Positions 36,953 through 48,132 of a stretch of 64,000 bases of DNA are shown here, piece after piece. The stretch is from the NCBI RefSeq assembly GCF_000512355.1, contig NZ_CP004006.1, positions 1,355,001-1,419,000 of the forward strand, in the 5' to 3' direction. How positions within the stretch are numbered: the stretch's first letter is position 1; each line of letters begins with the position of its first letter. Source of the stretch: Legionella oakridgensis ATCC 33761 = DSM 21215. GTDB taxonomy: Bacteria; Pseudomonadota; Gammaproteobacteria; Legionellales; Legionellaceae. The notes beneath the pieces are model-generated. The model did no database searches. It was not told the DNA's origin and saw only the letters and a list, made by a program, of their open reading frames with translations. The translations under genes were made by a program, and so were the position numbers.

Positions 36953-37509
36953 TATTTCTTCCATTTGATATTACAGCCAATACTTGGTTTCTGATTTTCA
37001 GGAACAGGACTTCCATTAATAAGACAATCAAGCACGGTTCGTATGGAATGCCCATCAGGCTCTATACTATTCCCAGGACGCGAGTCATCCAATTGTCCAC
37101 GATAGGCCAAAATAAGATTTTTATCATACACGAAGAAGTCTGGTGTGCAGGCAGCATGGTAAGCCTTGGCAACTTCTTGCGTTTCGTCATACAAATAAGG
37201 AAAAGGATAGTGATACTTTTGAGCGGTTTTTATCATATTTTCAGGGGAGTCATCCGGGTAGCTTTCGACATCATTGGAGTTAATTGCAAGAAAGCGGATA
37301 TTTTTTGCCATATAATCCGTTGCAAGTCGGGTTAACTCATGATTAACGTGCTTTACATAAGGACAATGATTGCAAATAAACATAATGACTGTGGCAATAA
37401 CATTTTGATTGCTACGCAGATTAATGTTTTTTCCACCAACAACATCAGGCAATGAAAATTCAGGAGCATGCGTTCCAAGAGGCAACATCGTTGATGGTGT
37501 TTTTGCCAT
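36952..37509 (-). CDS. Thioredoxin-like / AhpC-TSA family protein
   Basis: 185 residues of the redoxin family: APEFSLPDVVGGKNINLRSN, then MFICNHCPYVKHVNHELTRL, whose CNHC forms a CxxC redox pair, and QEVAKAYHAACTPDFFVYD. No signal peptide from the ATG at 37509 (TGGAGA upstream); the frame is open further up but with no ribosome site. Members act as cytosolic thiol peroxidases or disulfide reductases; the substrate is unknown. It is coupled to the Nif3-like gene downstream. Confidence 0.88.
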   Translation of the reverse strand: MAKTPSTMLPLGTHAPEFSLPDVVGGKNINLRSNQNVIATVIMFICNHCPYVKHVNHELTRLATDYMAKNIRFLAINSNDVESYPDDSPENMIKTAQKYHYPFPYLYDETQEVAKAYHAACTPDFFVYDKNLILAYRGQLDDSRPGNSIEPDGHSIRTVLDCLINGSPVPENQKPSIGCNIKWKK

Positions 37510-37526
37510 AAAATTTCTCCAAATGA

Positions 37527-38066
37527 CTAAAATATAATAACAAGCGCCATAGCAAATACAAAAAATAAATTTAGGATTGCCCACAACAGGGCAATGTATT
37601 TACCGCGATACACATTATCAAGCGCATAGATGCCTACAGCCAAGCTTCCAAATAAAAAAATCCAATTATTTTGAAAGGAAAATCCTATCGACAGTAAAGC
37701 AATTCCTACGACGCCAATTAAGCGAAAAATATTATTAAGTTGGCCGCTTAAAAGATAATAAACCAGCATTTGCAAGCTTAATAAAATAGGAAGCACAACT
37801 TGTAAAATAGGTCCTATTCCCAGAAGGTCGGCACCATGTTCGGCAAGAAGAATGAGTTCAAGCGCAATAAAGTAAGTTAGTTTATAGTAAATAGCCGTAA
37901 GAAGCAGTAAACAGGCGCCTGATGCATAATAAATCTGTGGGGTTGTCTGGGTAAAACCAAACAGAACAATCAGGGCGCCAACTATACCAGCAATTAATAC
38001 AACAAACGATATAATTTTTTTACTTGCTGAATTACCAACGAAGTAAGATTCCTTTGGCAACGGCAT
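37527..38066 (-). CDS. Small multi-pass membrane protein, unknown function
   Basis: 179 residues with five or six hydrophobic helices (ISFVVLIAGIVGALIVLFGF, YYASGACLLLLTAIYYKLTY, GPILQVVLPILLSLQMLVYY, LIGVVGIALLSIGFSF, IALLWAILNLFFVFAMALVI). I do not recognise a family. Its 5' end overlaps the upstream secreted-protein gene by 35 bases, and 17 bases separate it from the redoxin gene, so the four genes here appear to be one operon. Membrane location is clear; role unknown. Confidence 0.7.
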   Translation of the reverse strand: MPLPKESYFVGNSASKKIISFVVLIAGIVGALIVLFGFTQTTPQIYYASGACLLLLTAIYYKLTYFIALELILLAEHGADLLGIGPILQVVLPILLSLQMLVYYLLSGQLNNIFRLIGVVGIALLSIGFSFQNNWIFLFGSLAVGIYALDNVYRGKYIALLWAILNLFFVFAMALVIIF

Positions 38067-38523
38067 CTTTAATTACCTGGGCTTGTGGCTTATTGGTTGA
38101 TACCCAGTAGTTACCCATGTTACTTAAAGCAAATTTAACACGAGGATACTGGCAGACTTCAAGAACATCATTACAATTAACCATTGCAACATTGTTATCC
38201 TGATGAGTAAAACATTTAAAATGCAAATTTTCCAGGTCTGACGCAAATGCTGCCCATTGCGATGGATCCAATTTGCTTTTTAAAGTAGGGCTCATGAATA
38301 CTTCGCGTGTTTCATGACGTTCAAGTTCGATTTGGGTATCAGAGCGATTTTGAATTAAATAAAAGGTTTGCTCACCTTTATCGTTCAAAATAAGATAATT
38401 ATCACTATAGCCAAATCCCGATACTTCACAACCCCTAGGAAAAACAGTAGTGGCGGCGATGCTCATGTTAGTCCAAATCGATAGCCATGCAAAAAGGATA
38501 ATAATTTTTTTATTACGTGCCAT
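38032..38523 (-). CDS. Secreted periplasmic protein, possibly EnhB-like
   Basis: A 163-residue protein with a clear signal peptide (MARNKKIIILFAWLSIWTNM SIA). The mature part has four cysteines (GCEVSGFGY, HFKCFT, VNCND, EVCQYP), suggesting two disulfides, and the stretch YLILNDKGEQTFYLIQNRSD. It resembles Legionella enhanced-entry EnhB proteins in layout, but this is from memory and not firm. Start at ATG 38523; an in-frame ATG six codons earlier is less likely to give a signal peptide. Confidence 0.65.
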   Translation of the reverse strand: MARNKKIIILFAWLSIWTNMSIAATTVFPRGCEVSGFGYSDNYLILNDKGEQTFYLIQNRSDTQIELERHETREVFMSPTLKSKLDPSQWAAFASDLENLHFKCFTHQDNNVAMVNCNDVLEVCQYPRVKFALSNMGNYWVSTNKPQAQVIKDAVAKGILLRW

Positions 38524-38615
38524 GAACAGTCTCAGAAGCAATCATAGGGGCCTTATTTTAATTTAAAAAAAGCAAAGTCCAATAATCTATTCTCTAATGG
38601 TTGCAAAATGTTCAT

Positions 38616-39376
38616 TCATCCATGCGAACCGTTATTTTTAATGATTATCATGGGTGAATAGGTGCGATAGATGCTTAAAATTAAATACACAACCACATAT
38701 CCTAAAGAAATAGCTAAGCAAATGGGGTTACTTTGTGGATAATTCCATAATAAAAAAGCGGAACTTATTCCGTAAATCGTTGAGCAGCTATGCATAAGCG
38801 CTTTAAGGGTTGTCGATGTAGTAAGATAATCAAGGCGTGAGGGATAAACGTATTTGATGGGAATAAAAATTAAAAGACAGAGAATACTTAAAATCCAAGC
38901 GTTGGTAACCATCGAGGTATTAAAAATAAACATGTAAAAAACAGCAAAATTCCAATAACAGGGGAATCCTTTAAAAAATGATCCGGTGTTTTAGCATCGT
39001 CTTGACAAAATTGATAAGCTGATGTAAGAGTAATGGCAAAAATTAGCCATAAATCATACTCGGGTGGGAGCATATCGGGTTTGACGAGTAGAAAGAAAGA
39101 AGGAGTTACTACATAATTTAAGTAATCCACCATATTATCAAGTAAGGTACCATCTATCTTTGGCAAAACTTTCTTAACATTAACAAGCCTTGCTAATGAG
39201 CCATCTACCGAGTCAATGACAACGGTGATTGCCATTAACCAAAGTGCTACGACGTATTCATGCTGATATATTTTAATAAGGCTTAATAAACCTATAAAAA
39301 CAGCGCTGGCAGTAAATATATGAACAGCCCAGGCCAATAGGTACGGCATAATGCGACAACCACTTTTATTTTTCAT
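38616..39376 (-). pseudogene. pcs: Phosphatidylcholine synthase, one frameshift
   Basis: Pcs joins choline to CDP-diacylglycerol in the inner membrane, the one-step bacterial route to phosphatidylcholine. The CDP-alcohol transferase motif is visible (VVIDSVDGSLARLVNVKKVL, LDNMVDYLNYV), as are FCQDDAKTPDHF and several membrane helices. The frame breaks in the A6 run at 38973-38978. One added base gives DHFFKGFPCYWNFAVFYMFI and continues through FIFNTSMVTNAWILSI to RTYSPMIII, for 253 residues, the normal Pcs length. Pcs matters for host interaction in Legionella, so the break deserves checking. Confidence 0.9.
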
Positions 39377-39587
39377 TAGTTACCCTACTTAATATGAATT
39401 CGGCTTAAAAAGCAAATTTTATGGATTTAACAGCTTTTTACAGGATAATGGATATTTCTTATAATAAAAATAAATCTTAACGCGTTAAATTTTTCCTAGG
39501 CGATGGTATCAACAATTAAAACTTATCTGCAAGAATTCCATTTAATTCATGACACTTTGGAATAAAATATGAGCAAGGAGCTAAATA

Positions 39588-40955
39588 ATGCAAATCAAAA
39601 CAATTAATCCGGCTACCGAAGAAATATTGCAATCATACCCCTTATTTAAAGAAGAACAGGTTCATGCCTTTATTGATGCAGCCCATCTGTGTTATCAGGC
39701 ATGGCGTAAAACAAGTTTTTCACAACGGCGACAACGCATGTTGAAGATGGCTGAACTTCTTCGAAAGAAACAAGAAGAATATGCCGCGCTTATGGCTAAA
39801 GAAATGGGAAAGCCGCTAACTGCTGGGAAAAGTGAAATTGAAAAATGCGCCTGGGTTTGTGAACATTTTGCCAAACAAGCAGAACAGTATCTTGCGCCAA
39901 GATTGATTCAGACTGAAATGACAAAAACAAAGGTATGTTATCAACCTTTAGGGGTAGTCTTTGCTATTATGCCATGGAATTTTCCCTTCTGGCAGGTTTT
40001 TCGATTTGCAGCGCCTACCATCATGGCTGGAAACGCGGCCATTTTGAAACATGCTCCTATTTCCACTGGAGCTGGTAATGCTATTGCCGAATTATTTCTT
40101 GAAGCCGGTTTCCCTGAGCATTTATTTCAGCATTTTATCTTAGACAATGAGTTGGCTGCGAAAGTCATTGCCAATGAAAAAATTGTCGGTGTTAGTCTGA
40201 CTGGTAGTGAAAAAGCAGGAAGTATTGTGGCAAGCCACGCAGCGAGTCATTTAAAAAAATCCGTATTGGAGTTGGGAGGGAACGATCCTTATATTATTCT
40301 TGCAGACGCTGATCTTGAACTGGCGGCAAATTGTGTGGTCACTTCACGCATGAATAATAGTGGCCAGGTTTGTATTGCAGCAAAAAGAACGATTGTTGTT
40401 GATGAAGTGGTGGAGGAGTTTGTTGAGCACATTGTGAAGCTGGTGGAAAAATTTCAAATGGGAAACCCACTCGATCCTTCAACCAATTTTGGGCCTATGG
40501 CACGCAAAGATTTACGGGATACACTGCATCAGCAAGTGCTTGATAGCGAAAAAAAAGGCGCTAAAATACTGCGCGGCGGGACTGTTCCTCATCGCAAAGG
40601 CTTTTATTATCCTCCTACCATATTGACAAACGTTAGTCCTGGCATGCCCGCGTTTGATGATGAATTATTTGGGCCTGTTATTGCGATAGTGAGTGCTGAA
40701 GATGAGGCACATGCCATTCGTTTAGCGAATCAAAGCAAGTATGGTTTGGGTGGTGCTGTATTTACCAGTGATTTAGCGCGTGGTGAAAAAATTGCGACGG
40801 AAGAAATCGAAGTAGGCAGTTGTTTTGTAAACACTTATGTCGCCTCAGATCCGCGTGTACCGTTTGGGGGAATTAAACGCTCGGGGTTTGGACGAGAAAT
40901 ATCAAGAGAAGGAATTCTTGAGTTCGTTAATACCAAAACAGTCAGTATCAAATGA
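39588..40955 (+). CDS. Succinate-semialdehyde/aldehyde dehydrogenase (Sad-like)
   Basis: 455 residues of the NAD(P)-dependent aldehyde dehydrogenase family, nearest the Sad/GabD group that oxidises succinate semialdehyde. It opens with IKTINPATEEILQSYPLF; PWNFPFWQVFRFAAPTIMAG, the glutamate motif LELGGNDPYIILADADLELA, the cysteine motif NSGQVCIAAKR and the C-terminal DPRVPFGGIKRSGFGRE are intact. GCAAGGAG precedes the ATG. Substrate identity is inferred from overall similarity. A second L,D-transpeptidase gene starts one base after the stop. Confidence 0.9.
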   Translation: MQIKTINPATEEILQSYPLFKEEQVHAFIDAAHLCYQAWRKTSFSQRRQRMLKMAELLRKKQEEYAALMAKEMGKPLTAGKSEIEKCAWVCEHFAKQAEQYLAPRLIQTEMTKTKVCYQPLGVVFAIMPWNFPFWQVFRFAAPTIMAGNAAILKHAPISTGAGNAIAELFLEAGFPEHLFQHFILDNELAAKVIANEKIVGVSLTGSEKAGSIVASHAASHLKKSVLELGGNDPYIILADADLELAANCVVTSRMNNSGQVCIAAKRTIVVDEVVEEFVEHIVKLVEKFQMGNPLDPSTNFGPMARKDLRDTLHQQVLDSEKKGAKILRGGTVPHRKGFYYPPTILTNVSPGMPAFDDELFGPVIAIVSAEDEAHAIRLANQSKYGLGGAVFTSDLARGEKIATEEIEVGSCFVNTYVASDPRVPFGGIKRSGFGREISREGILEFVNTKTVSIK

Positions 40956-40956
40956 T

Positions 40957-41442
40957 ATGCAAACGAATCAATTAATCATTATAGTCGCGCAATCTCAGCA
41001 GATGCATTGTTATGAGCAGGATGAGCTTTTTAAAACTTATCCTGTGTCTACTGGTAAAAATGGATTGGGTGAACAACAGGGCAGTGAGTGTACCCCACGT
41101 GGCTGGCATAGAATTCATAGCATCATTGGCCTCGAGAATGAGGTCAATAGCGTTTTCGTTGGCAGACTTTGGACTGGTGAAATATACAGCTCTGAGTTGG
41201 CAGTAAAATATCCTGGCCGCGACTGGATTCTGACGCGTATATTACAATTAGATGGTTTGGAACCTGGCCGTAATAAAGGAGGCAATGTAGACAGCTTGGA
41301 ACGTTATATTTATATTCATGGCACGCCTGATACGACTCCACTAGGAATTCCTGGTTCCCGTGGCTGTGTACGCATGCATAATCAAGATATTATAGAATTG
41401 GCAAATTGGGTAAAAATAGATACCCGGGTGTGTATAGAATAA
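40957..41442 (+). CDS. YkuD-domain L,D-transpeptidase-like protein without signal peptide
   Basis: 161 residues that are almost entirely a YkuD domain: MQTNQLIIIVAQSQQMHCYE, PVSTGKNGLGEQQGSECTPR, YIYIHGTPDTTPLGIPGSRG and the catalytic SRGCVRMHN cysteine. The ATG at 40957 directly follows the aldehyde dehydrogenase stop; the frame is open upstream but only inside that gene. No signal peptide or membrane helix is seen, unusual for an enzyme acting on peptidoglycan. It may act on cytosolic precursors, or be exported by another route. Confidence 0.85.
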   Translation: MQTNQLIIIVAQSQQMHCYEQDELFKTYPVSTGKNGLGEQQGSECTPRGWHRIHSIIGLENEVNSVFVGRLWTGEIYSSELAVKYPGRDWILTRILQLDGLEPGRNKGGNVDSLERYIYIHGTPDTTPLGIPGSRGCVRMHNQDIIELANWVKIDTRVCIE

Positions 41443-41590
41443 TACTAAGACATTTTACTTGCTGATTTGGCCTGATTTACATAAATATTGTGTAGTCTCC
41501 TGCTTACATATATCGCAACTACCATACAATAGGTATATAATTTGCCTCAAATTATTTTTGTTAAAATTCCATGCCTGATGGGGTGCTTGA

Positions 41591-44500
41591 ATGTCTTACA
41601 AATTTGAAGCAGGTAAAGATGAAATCATTGAAACCGTTATTGAAAAAATAAAGCAAAAAATGACTGGCGAACAAGCCGTCTTTTGCGCGGAATTTGTGCG
41701 TCAATTCTTTGGCACTGTGGCATTGGATGATTTGTTAGAGTGGGACACGGATGACCTTTATGGCGCTGCCGTTAATTTCTGGTCACTTATTTATCGTCGT
41801 GCGCCTGATGAGACCAAAATTCGAATCTATAATCCTGATTTTGAGCGCCATGGTTGGCAAACAACCCATACCGTGGTTGAAATCCTTTGCAAAGACATGC
41901 CTTTTTAGTGGATTCCATTCGTATGGTTGTTAACCGGATGGGATTAGCTTCCCATCTCATTATTCATATGGGGGGAGTACGTTTATTACGAGGTAAAGAC
42001 AATGAAGTGACCGCCGTATTGCCACAATATGATCAAACCCATCCAGAAGCAGAAACAGATGCTCCCATTTTTATGGAAATCGACCGGCAAACTGACCCAC
42101 ATGTGCTTGATGAATTATATCGAAATTTTGAACGTGTATTGGAAGATAACCGGGTCGTTGTTGAAGATTGGGCCCTCATGCGCGAAAAAGTCAGGACAAT
42201 CATCCATGAATTGGATACGATCTCTACTACGTTGGATGCCAATGAAGTTGCAGAAACTAAGGCTTTTTTAAATTGGATTGAAGACCATCATTTTACGTTT
42301 CTTGGCATTCGAGATTATGAAATCGTTGAAAAAGACAAAGAAGCCATTCTGCAAGCTATTCCTGAAACCGGATTGGGTGTTTTGCGGCAGCAGTTAAGCA
42401 AATCAAAAGCACGCAGTATCTCTACCATGACACCGGAAGCAAGAGAATTGATACTGTCCTCTCGTATTTTAGTGATGTCTAAAACAAATACACTCGCCAG
42501 CGTGCATCGTGATGCCTATACCGATTATATTGGTGTTAAGCGTTTCAATAAAAAAGGGCAAGTGATTGGTGAATGTCGCATTATTGGTTTATATACTTCA
42601 GCTGCCTACAACACAAATCCTAAGCACATCCCATTTCTGCGCCATAAAGTTGCGCAAATCATGAAAAATTCATTACTAAGTCCTCGTAGCCATGCTGGTA
42701 AAGTGTTGCTCAATATTTTGGAAACTTTTCCCCGTGATGATTTAATTCAAGCATCAGAAGATGAGTTACTTGAAATTGCAATGGGAATTTTCTACATGCA
42801 AGAACGGCGACGCATCAGAATGTTTGCTCGTGTGGATGTCTATCGTCGATTTATATCTTGCTTGGTGTATGTTCCCAGAGAACGGTTTAATACCGAACTC
42901 AGGCAAGAGATGCAAGAAATATTACGCGAAAGTTTTAATGCTCAGGAAATTACTTTTTCTACACGCTTCTCTGAATCTATCTTGGCTCGGATTCATTTTA
43001 TTATCCGTATCAATCCGCAAGAAAGTATGGAGTTCAATTTTAAGGAAGTTGAAAAGAAATTAATTGAAGTGGGGCGCTCATGGACCGATGATTTACAGCA
43101 GCACCTGGCAGAAGCATTTGGTGAAGAAAAAGCTAATCGCTTATATGCACAATATAAAGATGCCTTCCCGGCTGTTTATAAAACTAATTTTCCACCCAGA
43201 ACGGCAGTGTTTGACATTAAACACATTGAACAGCTGTCTAAGGAAAATGCGTTAAGTATGAATTTTTACCGTCCTTTGGATGAGTTTTCTGATACGTTCA
43301 GACTTAAAATATATCAACATGACGTCACCATTCCTTTGTCGGATGTATTACCTATCATTGAAAATCTTGGAATGAGGGCGATTACCGAACGTCCCTATGC
43401 ACTGAAATTCGATGATGAAAAAATTACTTGGATTAATGATTTTGCCATGCAATATACGCGCGGCAATATCTTTAATTTTGATGATATCCGGGAGCTATTT
43501 CAAAATGCATTTACCAGTATTTGGTTTGGTGATGCGGAAAATGACGGTTTTAACCAATTGGTATTGGCTGCCGGTTTGGATTGGCGACAAGTCTCTGTGT
43601 TACGGACTTATGCCAAATATTTTAAGCAGATTGGCATAACATTTAGTCAGGACTATATGGTCTCTGCATTGAATAATAATACCTTGCTTGCTAAAAAATT
43701 AGTGCAGCTGTTTGAGTTGCACTTTAAGCCAATTAAAATAAAAAATCGTGAAAGTCAAATTCATGGTTTGGTTGCAGAAATACTGACTGATCTAGATGCA
43801 GTAGATAATCTGGATGAAGATAAAATTATTCGGCAGTATGTTCAAGCGATAACATCAACATTACGTACTAATTTTTATCAACTCGATGATGAAGGTAAAT
43901 ATAAAAACTATATTTCCATAAAATTGAACAGCAAGACCATTGCAGGGGTTCCCAGACCATATCCAATGTTTGAAATTTTCGTTTATTCGCCCAGACTGGA
44001 AGGTGTGCATTTGCGATGCGGGAAAGTTGCGAGAGGTGGCATACGCTGGTCTGATCGTAAAGAGGATTTCCGTACTGAAATATTAGGGTTGATGAAAGCC
44101 CAACAGGTAAAAAATGCCGTTATTGTTCCTAGTGGTGCCAAAGGAGGTTTTGTTGTCAAACAATTACCGCTTAACGGCAGTCGTGAAGAAATATTTGCTG
44201 AAGGAATTAATTGTTATAAATTATTCATTCGTGGCCTATTAGATATTACAGATAATTATAAAGAAGGCCTAATTGCAAAGCCAACTAATGTTATTTGTTA
44301 TGACGAAGATGATCCTTATCTTGTCGTTGCTGCTGATAAAGGCACGGCTACTTTTTCGGATATTGCCAATGAAATTTCATTAAAATATGGTTATTGGTTA
44401 GGCGATGCTTTTGCCTCTGGTGGTTCTATCGGTTATGACCATAAAAAAATGGGTATTACCGCTAAAGGTGCATGGGAATCAGTTAAACGCCATTTCTATG

Positions 44501-46475
44501 AAATGGGAGTGGATATTGAAACCACTGATTTTACGGTCGTAGGAATTGGCGACATGGCTGGTGATGTTTTTGGTAACGGCATGTTGTTATCGAAACGTAT
44601 TAAATTGGTTGCTGCTTTTAACCACATGCATATTTTTATTGATCCAGACCCAGACCCGGAAACAAGTTTTAAAGAACGGCAACGCTTGTTTAATTTACCA
44701 CGCTCGACCTGGGCTGATTATGATAAGAAATTAATTTCCAAAGGTGGCGGTGTGTTTAATCGTAATGCCAAGTCCATTGTAGTCAGCAAGGAAATGAAGC
44801 AAGTGTTTGGGATTAAGCAAGCTTCTGTCGAGCCGAATGAATTAATACGAATTGTATTGCAAGCTAACGTTGACCTGCTTTGGAGTGCTGGTATTGGTAC
44901 ATTTGTGAAAGCAAAATCAGAAACCAATGCGGAGGTTGGCGATCGTACTAATGACATTATTCGTATCAATGCAAAACAATTGCGTTGCAAAGTCATTGGT
45001 GAGGGAGGAAATCTGGGCCTTACTCAGTTGGCACGCGTTGAATATGCCTTAAATGGTGGGTTAAGTTATACGGATTTTATTGATAATTCTGCCGGTGTCA
45101 GTTGTTCTGATAAAGAAGTTAATATCAAAATATTGCTTAATATGATTATGACGGCTGGCGATTTAACCATTAAACAGCGCAATGAATTATTGGTCGAAAT
45201 GACGGATGAAGTTGCACACTTGGTTTTACGTGAAAACTTCTTGCAAACTCGTGCTATTAGTTTAATGGCCACTCAATCATTGCGTTCATTGGAATTACAT
45301 TCTCGTTATATCAATGAGCTCGAGCGTAGTGGCAAATTAGACCGACGACTTGAGTTTTTGCCGGATGAAAAAACGTTATTGGAACGTAAATTAAGCGGGA
45401 AAGGGTTAAGCAGGCCTAGCATGTCTGTATTATTTTGTTACAGCAAAATTCTGCTAAAAGAAGCGATTTTATCATCAGATGTGCCTGAAGATACTTATCT
45501 TAAACAATTGTTGGTTCAATCATTTCCTGAACCATTGCAAGTTCGCTTTTGTGAAGAGATGCAGCATCACCCATTAAAACGAGAAATCATTGCGACTAAA
45601 TTAAGTAATATTGTTGTCAATGAAATGGGATTTTCTTTCGTATTTCGTATGCAGGATGAAACTGGGGCACCGGTTTCAGCCATTGTGCGGGCCTATATGA
45701 TTGCTCGTAGTGTTCTGGATATGGAAACCATTTGGAAGCAAATTGATGCACTGAGCAATCAGATTGTAGCAGAGAGTCAGATAGAAATTATGATGATGTA
45801 TGTACGTCTTCTCAGACGACTGACTCGCTGGTTCTTGCGAAACCAACGTAAACGTTTGGATATTTCCAAGGCGGTTAAGTTATATGGGCCTGGGGTGGAG
45901 GAATTAAAAAAATCCTTGCCCGATATTTTAGGGGAAAATAACCGCACTAAATACGAGCGACACTATGGCAAGTATAAAGAAATGGGACTGACAGAGCATT
46001 TGGCTCATGAACTGGCAATAACTCGTGCATTATTTGCCGTATTGGATATCATTGAAGTAGCACATCAATCAAACGTTAATATAAGCAAGGTGGCTGAAAT
46101 TTACTTTAATATAGGCGAGTTTCTTGAACTGGAATGGATCCGGACTCAAGTGATTATCCATCCTACAGATGATCATTGGGACGCTTTATCAAGAGAAGCC
46201 TTACGGGACGATTTGGATTGGCAGCAACGACAATTAACTGCTGGTATTATTCAATATGATGAAAAGAAAAAAATTTTATGAAATGTTTTAATGCATGGGC
46301 AGAAAAACAGTCCAATCTTATTGAAAGATGGCGCCATGTGTTGAGTAATTTACGTTCCACCAGCCCGCTGAATTACACCATGTTTTTTGTGGCCACTCGT
46401 GAGCTGTTGGATTTAACTCAAACCACCATGCAAATGAATGAAAATAAAAATCGCAAGGCATTGGCAGAGGCATAG
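41591..46475 (+). pseudogene. gdhB: NAD-specific glutamate dehydrogenase (large, ~180 kDa type), two frameshifts
   Basis: Oxidises glutamate to 2-oxoglutarate, linking amino-acid use to the TCA cycle. Three pieces lie in series: MSYKFEAGKDEIIETVIEKI (105 residues), a 1464-residue main frame with GGIRWSDRKEDFRTEILGLM, PSGAKGGFV, GIGDMAGDVFGNGMLLS and GEGGNLGLTQLARVEYA, and a 65-residue C-terminal piece (ERWRHVLSNLRSTSPLNYTM, ATRELLDLTQ) normal for the family. Adding one base to T5 at 41892-41896 and to A7 at 46267-46273 fuses them into 1628 residues, the usual size (about 1600-1630). Confidence 0.93.
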
Positions 46476-46556
46476 ATTTTATTACATTCGTCAATGTATT
46501 GTGCGATGTAATAGTTTTATGCCGGTGTTTTTTTACGGTAACAACAAGGAGTGGAC

Positions 46557-47171
46557 GTGTTAAAACAGGCTGTAGATACTTATTCAAAGAGTTCTAAAAT
46601 AATTCACTGGTTAAGTGCTGTCATTGTGATAGCCATGTTGTCATTAAGTTTTTTTCTGGAAGACTTGCCTGAAAGGCATCAACCGTTGGGGTATCTGACG
46701 CATAAGTCGTTTGGATTAGTTGTTCTTTTCCTGCTTTTTTTGCGTATTATTTGGATATTTTATCGCGGTAAGCCATCTTTACCGCCCACCGTCCCTGGTT
46801 GGCAAAAAATATTGGCAAGAAGTGTGCAATACGGCTTGTATATATTTTTGTTCGCCATGCCAATGAGCGGCTGGATTATGTCAGTGGCTGCAAATAGAAC
46901 GCCCATTTTTTTTGGATTATTTCCAGTTCCTTTGCCAATTACGCCGAATAAAGAACTGGCAACATTCATGAATGAAACTCATGAAGTCATTGCCTGGATT
47001 TTAATTGTCCTGATTGTGTTGCATGTTGCCGGTGCTATGAAACATTTCTTCCTTGATAAGGATGATGTGTTGCAAAGCATGTTACCCGGCTCTAGGAAAG
47101 GCAAACAGGATGCTGATGCCCTTCAATCAAACACTGAGACGGGTGATCAAATAAGACACTTGCAGCAATGA
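46557..47171 (+). CDS. cybB: Cytochrome b561
   Basis: A di-haem b-type cytochrome of the inner membrane, about 204 residues with four helices. Haem-ligand histidines appear in SSKIIHWLSAVIVI, GYLTHKSFGLVVLF, NETHEVIAWILIVLIVLHVA and the following HVAGAMKHFF. It oxidises ubiquinol or passes electrons to superoxide in known members. Start GTG at 46557, five bases after AAGGAG. The 3' end overlaps the convergent ygfZ gene by 80 bases; the extra tail (GKQDADALQSNTETG) is not part of the core family. Confidence 0.9.
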   Translation: MLKQAVDTYSKSSKIIHWLSAVIVIAMLSLSFFLEDLPERHQPLGYLTHKSFGLVVLFLLFLRIIWIFYRGKPSLPPTVPGWQKILARSVQYGLYIFLFAMPMSGWIMSVAANRTPIFFGLFPVPLPITPNKELATFMNETHEVIAWILIVLIVLHVAGAMKHFFLDKDDVLQSMLPGSRKGKQDADALQSNTETGDQIRHLQQ

Positions 47172-48057
47172 TAAATTTTTCATCTTTTATGGGGCAAAAA
47201 TCAATGAGTTCCCCAATTTCTATATCACGATAATTAGCGTACATTTTTTGGCCTGAGCATAAGGGTTCGCTGGTCTCTATGACAAATAATTTTAACTCGT
47301 GTTTTAATGTTGCACGAAAATGGGTTCGTGCAATAATTTCCTGCCCTTTGTAACATCCTTTATTGAAATTCAAATAACCTGAAAGATGCAAACCTAGCCG
47401 ATGAGGCAGAAATAATCCGCGTGATTCTGGGTAAATTTCAATGCGGCGATGCTGCAGTTGCAATGCATGCCATGCCAGGGAGCCGCGCCACTGGTTTTGT
47501 GCATGAAAGGAGGATATAAAGGTCGCCGTCTGTTTGGATGATACAAGGACAATAAAAAAATTATCTCCTAAGTGATAACAGCAGTATGTTTCATGACTCG
47601 ATACCCCCCATCGTTCCAGAGGTAGCTCGATGTTAAAAGGAAGCAAATCATCTTTATTTTGTAGATATAATCCAAACAGTTGATGAGCCGAGGACCGTTG
47701 TACGTTCACTCGGGAAAGCATGGCAGCTTTCATCAGTGACCGTTGGGTTTCAATGACCAAATCATCAGGAAGAATGAGATGAAGCCCTTGCCATGCCAAT
47801 ACATCAAGTAAAGCCGTCACTCGTCCTTTTAAATTACAGAGAGCGCCTTGGCGCATTTGCTTGGTATTGATTTCCCGCACATCACAACTGATTTGTCCTT
47901 GTAAAAACTCGCTGCCATGTTTTCCTTCGACATTCATCACGCCAAGATAAGACAAATCAAACAGATAATTTTTATGAGATTCAAAAAATAACTCCTGATT
48001 CAGAGGTGAGTATATGGAAAGGGGACGATGATTAATAAGATATTGTGTTCCAGTCAT
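47092..48057 (-). CDS. ygfZ: Folate-binding YgfZ protein (Fe-S cluster maintenance)
   Basis: A tetrahydrofolate-dependent factor needed for Fe-S enzymes such as MiaB, related to the GcvT family. The hallmark motif KGCYKGQEIIARTHFRA (KGCYxGQE) is present at about residue 230, with EGKHGSEFLQGQISCDVREI and GALCNLKGRVTALLDV in the N-terminal part. 321 residues, near the usual length. It is divergent from sdhE, the standard neighbour in gammaproteobacteria, and convergent with cybB. Confidence 0.94.
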   Translation of the reverse strand: MTGTQYLINHRPLSIYSPLNQELFFESHKNYLFDLSYLGVMNVEGKHGSEFLQGQISCDVREINTKQMRQGALCNLKGRVTALLDVLAWQGLHLILPDDLVIETQRSLMKAAMLSRVNVQRSSAHQLFGLYLQNKDDLLPFNIELPLERWGVSSHETYCCYHLGDNFFIVLVSSKQTATFISSFHAQNQWRGSLAWHALQLQHRRIEIYPESRGLFLPHRLGLHLSGYLNFNKGCYKGQEIIARTHFRATLKHELKLFVIETSEPLCSGQKMYANYRDIEIGELIDFCPIKDEKFIIAASVLFDHPSQCLIEGHQHPVCLS

Positions 48058-48132
48058 TGGGATATTGGATTGCTGTTACAAGGTGCGTAGTGTACCATTG
48101 GAGCGTATTAAAATCTTCTATTATGCTGTTAA

